DNA of 64,000 nucleotides. Source: Lachnospiraceae bacterium. GTDB taxonomy: Bacteria; Bacillota; Clostridia; Lachnospirales; Lachnospiraceae. Below the pieces are notes generated by a model. It did not search any database and was not told where the DNA came from. It saw only the letters and a program-made list of their open reading frames with translations. The position numbers and the translations under genes were made by a program. Below, one piece after another: positions 61,121 through 64,000 of the stretch (positions are counted from its first letter, which is position 1; each line of letters begins with the position of its first letter). The stretch covers positions 103,931-167,930 of the forward strand of contig CABJBM010000014.1 of assembly GCA_902363835.1 (NCBI GenBank), in the 5' to 3' direction.

Positions 61121-61522
61121 ATGGCTAAAAAAATGTCCACTACTAAAAAAGTGACAAAAAAGCGCGTAAAGAAAAACGTTGAACGCGGACAAGCACATAT
61201 CCAGTCATCTTTTAATAACACGATCGTGACATTAACAGATACACAGGGTAACGCATTATCCTGGGCAAGTGCTGGTGGTCTTGGCTTCAGAGGTTCAAGG
61301 AAATCTACTCCATATGCAGCTCAGATGGCGGCAGAAACTGCTACTAAGGCAGCTCTTGTGCATGGTTTAAAATCAGTAGACGTTATGGTTAAAGGTCCTG
61401 GTTCAGGCCGTGAAGCAGCTATTCGTGCACTTCAGGCATGCGGATTAGAGGTAACCAGCATTAAGGATGTAACACCGGTTCCGCATAACGGTTGTCGTCC
61501 ACCAAAACGTAGAAGAGTCTAA
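61121..61522 (+). CDS. rpsK: Ribosomal protein S11
   Basis: 133 residues: [40 protein letters not shown] and [18 protein letters not shown]. Platform protein near the mRNA exit. Confidence 0.97.
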   Translation: MAKKMSTTKKVTKKRVKKNVERGQAHIQSSFNNTIVTLTDTQGNALSWASAGGLGFRGSRKSTPYAAQMAAETATKAALVHGLKSVDVMVKGPGSGREAAIRALQACGLEVTSIKDVTPVPHNGCRPPKRRRV

Positions 61523-61538
61523 TTAGGAGGTAATTACA

Positions 61539-62132
61539 GTGGCAGTTGATAGAGTTCCTGTTCTTAAAAGATGTAGATCCCTTGGTCTTGATCCAATCTA
61601 TTTAGGAATAGATAAAAAATCAAACAGAGAATTAAAAAGAGCTAACAGAAAGATGAGTGAATACGGCATTCAGCTTAGAGAAAAGCAGAAAGCTAAATTC
61701 ATCTACGGAGTTCTTGAGAAACCTTTCCGTAACTACTATGCAAAGGCTTCCAGAATGAATGGTCTGGTAGGTGAAAACCTGATGATCCTTCTGGAGAGAA
61801 GACTTGACAATGTAGTATTCCGTATGGGATTCGGAAGAACAAGAAGAGAGACCAGACAGATGGTTGACCACAAGAGCATTCTTGTAAACGGCAAGTGCGT
61901 AAACATTCCTTCCTATTTAATTAAGGCCGGGGATGTAATCGAAGTAAAAGAGAAGAGCAAAGCCAATTCAAGATTCAAAAGTGTTCAGGAAACAACCGCA
62001 GGACGTATGGTTCCGGCATGGCTTGATGTTGACCATGAGAATTTACGTGGTACTGTAAAAGAGTTACCAACAAGAGATGAGATTGATGTTCCGGTGAATG
62101 AAATGCTTATCGTCGAGTTGTACTCCAAATAA
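61539..62132 (+). CDS. rpsD: Ribosomal protein S4, zinc-free type
   Basis: 197 residues from a GTG with TTAGGAGG. It starts [18 protein letters not shown] and lacks the four-Cys zinc knuckle; [20 protein letters not shown] begins the S4 RNA-binding domain. S4 usually controls the alpha operon by binding its leader. Confidence 0.97.
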   Translation: MAVDRVPVLKRCRSLGLDPIYLGIDKKSNRELKRANRKMSEYGIQLREKQKAKFIYGVLEKPFRNYYAKASRMNGLVGENLMILLERRLDNVVFRMGFGRTRRETRQMVDHKSILVNGKCVNIPSYLIKAGDVIEVKEKSKANSRFKSVQETTAGRMVPAWLDVDHENLRGTVKELPTRDEIDVPVNEMLIVELYSK

Positions 62133-62239
62133 TTGAAAGTCTGTTGATTGAAGCCGGCTTTCGCCCGGGGGGATACCCCTCCGGGCAAGGTTTGAGTATA
62201 AGACCCTCGATACAAAATACCCAAAAGGAGGGGCTATTA

Positions 62240-63208
62240 GTGTTCGATTTTGAAAAACCAAACATTGAGATTGCTGAAATCTCAGAAGACAAAAAATATG
62301 GCAAGTTTGTAGTTGAACCGCTTGAAAGAGGTTATGGCACGACTTTAGGAAATTCCTTAAGAAGAATCATGCTTTCTTCCTTACCGGGCGCTGCAGTGAG
62401 CCAGGTAAAAATCGACGGCGTTTTGCATGAATTCAGTTCTATTCCAGGTGTTAAGGAAGATGTGACTGAGATCATCATGAACATCAAGAGCTTATCTATT
62501 AAAAATAACAGCGATACCAACGAAGCAAAGGTTGCTTACATTGAGTTTGAAGGCGAAGGCGTTATAACAGCTGCGGATATTCAGGCAGATCCGGATATTG
62601 AGGTCATGAACCCGGAGCAGGTTATCGCCACTTTAAGCGGCGGCACGGACAGCAAGTTCTATATGGAGCTTACTATTACCAAGGGCCGCGGTTATGTAAG
62701 CGCAGACAAGAATAAAAGTGAAGATTTACCGATAGGCGTGATTGCTGTTGATTCTATTTATACACCAGTGGAACGTGTTAATATGACGGTAGAAAACACC
62801 CGAGTAGGTCAGGTTACGGATTACGATAAGCTGACATTAGATGTATTTACAAATGGTACCTCTGCGCCGGATGAGGCTGTCAGCCTTGCCGCAAAGGTGC
62901 TTAGCGAACATTTGAACCTGTTTATTGATTTATCTGAAAACGCCAAGACTGCAGAAGTTATGGTGGAAAAAGAGGATAATGAAAAGGAAAAGGTTCTGGA
63001 AATGAACATTGATGAACTGGAGCTTTCTGTCCGTTCATACAACTGTCTGAAGAGAGCCGGCATCAACACAGTGGAAGAACTGTGCAACCGTACCTCTGAA
63101 GATATGATGAAGGTTCGCAATCTGGGCCGCAAGTCTTTAGAAGAAGTGCTGGCCAAATTAAAAGAGTTAGGCTTGCAGCTTAACCCAAGCGATGATTCCG
63201 CTGTATAA
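62240..63208 (+). CDS. rpoA: RNA polymerase alpha subunit
   Basis: 322 residues. The N-terminal dimer domain has [20 protein letters not shown]; the C-terminal domain (about 250-322) has [20 protein letters not shown] and [20 protein letters not shown], for contact with activators and UP elements. The GTG at 62240 has AAAAGGAGGGG; an in-frame ATG at 62144 lies within an upstream hairpin (CCCGGGGGGATACCCCTCCGGG type) and is not supported. Confidence 0.97.
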   Translation: MFDFEKPNIEIAEISEDKKYGKFVVEPLERGYGTTLGNSLRRIMLSSLPGAAVSQVKIDGVLHEFSSIPGVKEDVTEIIMNIKSLSIKNNSDTNEAKVAYIEFEGEGVITAADIQADPDIEVMNPEQVIATLSGGTDSKFYMELTITKGRGYVSADKNKSEDLPIGVIAVDSIYTPVERVNMTVENTRVGQVTDYDKLTLDVFTNGTSAPDEAVSLAAKVLSEHLNLFIDLSENAKTAEVMVEKEDNEKEKVLEMNIDELELSVRSYNCLKRAGINTVEELCNRTSEDMMKVRNLGRKSLEEVLAKLKELGLQLNPSDDSAV

Positions 63209-63306
63209 CCGGACCGCTTGAAGCAGTTGATTTATGGAGATAAAGCATTGGTACAATAAGTCCGAAGAAGCATGTACCAGTGTTCCACAAATGGAGGAAT
63301 ATTAAA

Positions 63307-63843
63307 ATGGCAGGATATAGAAAACTGGGAAAAACTTCCAGTCAGAGAAAAGCATTAATCAGAAGCCAGGTAACTGCATTATTATATAATGGCAAAATCG
63401 TGACAACAGAGGCCAGAGCAAAAGAAATCCGCAAGGTAGCTGAAGGTCTCATCGCTTTAGCAGTAAAAGAGAAAGACAATTTTGAAACTGTTAAAGTTAC
63501 CGCCAAGGTTGCACGTAAAGATAAAGACGGCAAGAGAGTGAAAGAAGTCGTAAACGGCAAGAAAGTTACCGTATACGATGAAGTGGAGAAAGAGATCAAG
63601 AAAGACCTTCCTTCCAGACTTCACGCCAGAAGACAGATGTTAAAGGTTCTTTATGATGTAACAGAAGTTCCTGCAGAAGCTGCAGGAAGAAAGAAAAACA
63701 CAAAATCTGTTGATCTGCCAAAGAAGCTGTTTGAAGAAGTTGCTCCAAAGTACGTATCCCGCAACGGTGGTTACACACGTATCATTAAGATCGGCCAGCG
63801 TAAGGGTGACGGAGCTATGGCAGTAGTTCTTGAGCTGGTATAA
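63307..63843 (+). CDS. rplQ: Ribosomal protein L17
   Basis: 179 residues: GYRKLGKTSSQRKALIRSQV at the start, then an inserted charged section (RKDKDGKRVKEVVNGKKVTV) that makes it longer than the 116-residue E. coli protein but usual for Lachnospiraceae, and a final GGYTRIIKIGQRKGDGAMAV. AGGAATATT precedes the ATG at 63307. Last gene of the super-operon. Confidence 0.97.
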   Translation: MAGYRKLGKTSSQRKALIRSQVTALLYNGKIVTTEARAKEIRKVAEGLIALAVKEKDNFETVKVTAKVARKDKDGKRVKEVVNGKKVTVYDEVEKEIKKDLPSRLHARRQMLKVLYDVTEVPAEAAGRKKNTKSVDLPKKLFEEVAPKYVSRNGGYTRIIKIGQRKGDGAMAVVLELV

Positions 63844-63866
63844 TCCACGAAAGCAATGAGCAGTGC

Positions 63867-63933
63867 TGAATAAAGGTTCCATAAAATTTTCGTTGTGCTT
63901 GCACATAAGAAAATTTTATGGGACCTTTATTCA
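63867..63933 (+). terminator. Terminator at the end of the ribosomal super-operon
   Basis: A long stem of about 25 bp with one mismatch (63867-63891 with 63909-63933; core CCATAAAATTTTC/GAAAATTTTATGG) closes over a 17-base loop. The flanks are not U-rich, but its size and place after rplQ fit a strong transcript end. The remaining 67 bases show only a TTTGACAACTGAATAATG stretch at the window end. Confidence 0.75.
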
Positions 63934-64000
63934 TAGGGCGAATGCCCAATGTCGTCAACTTAATTAAATTTATTGTGTACTTTGACAACTGAATAATGTA

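Noticed and set aside
63940-64000. TTTGACAACTGAATAATG at the window end resembles sequences ahead of 23S rRNA genes or a new promoter.
   Set aside because: Too little sequence remains to decide; no rRNA or -10 box can be seen in the window.

Overview
The window looks like a chromosome segment of a low-to-moderate-GC anaerobic Firmicute, most likely a Lachnospiraceae/Clostridium (Lacrimispora-like) species. Reasons: strong AAGGAGG ribosome-binding sites, TTGACA-N17-TATAAT promoters, clostridial gene content (2-hydroxyacyl-CoA dehydratase-type activases, ECF transporters, SAM hydrolases) and the standard Gram-positive S10-spc-alpha ribosomal protein order. The species assignment is inference; no rRNA gene is present.

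Layout. (1) 1-15959: a sialic acid utilisation locus. A leftward unit (nanA lyase plus a GDSL hydrolase) diverges from nanE-nanK, followed by an Opp/Dpp-type ABC transporter with a FAD oxidoreductase, an RpiR-family regulator and a second, sugar-type ABC transporter. Three promoters here are each followed by a terminator-like leader hairpin, and GAAAAAATTTTTTC-like palindromes lie at the promoters. (2) 16237-30676: an AT-richer accessory island bracketed by 107/108-bp imperfect direct repeats. It carries IS1182, IS200 and IS110 relics, a BlaR1/BlaI-like pair and a tightly coupled six-gene operon: alpha/beta hydrolase, AfsA-type hotdog protein, a fusion of an extended SDR with an IspH-like iron-sulfur domain, a small membrane protein, a 1399-residue protein with two activase domains and a dehydratase-like end, and an SDR. 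Three pseudogenes follow. I consider this operon the most likely undescribed system in the window; its architecture suggests synthesis of an acyl-derived small molecule or lipid using low-potential iron-sulfur chemistry, under repressor/protease control. (3) 30700-39930: mixed accessory genes: acyltransferase, rRNA-type methyltransferase, an Asn/Cys-rich repeat miniprotein, a wall-binding repeat protein, a relic of a mobilisable element (MobC-like plus oriT-like hairpins), an XRE regulator with membrane segments, an O-methyltransferase-like gene and some broken genes. (4) 39929-46730: an ECF transporter operon with two SAM-hydrolase (DUF62) paralogues and a GNAT-GntR-UTRA fusion regulator whose leader holds a premature terminator. 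(5) 46757-63933: ribosomal protein/secY/adk/map/infA/rpoA super-operon, with structured leaders before rpsJ and rpmJ and a triple hairpin repeat between rplW and rplB.

How the genes work together: region 1 imports sialic acid-like sugars (two transporters), then lyase, 2-epimerase and kinase funnel them towards amino-sugar phosphate metabolism; later enzymes such as nagA/nagB are not in the window. Region 2 is separately regulated and probably horizontally acquired. Region 4 couples SAM-derived nucleoside/methionine chemistry with import of an unknown small molecule. Region 5 is core housekeeping. All functions were read from sequence motifs by eye; no database search was run.
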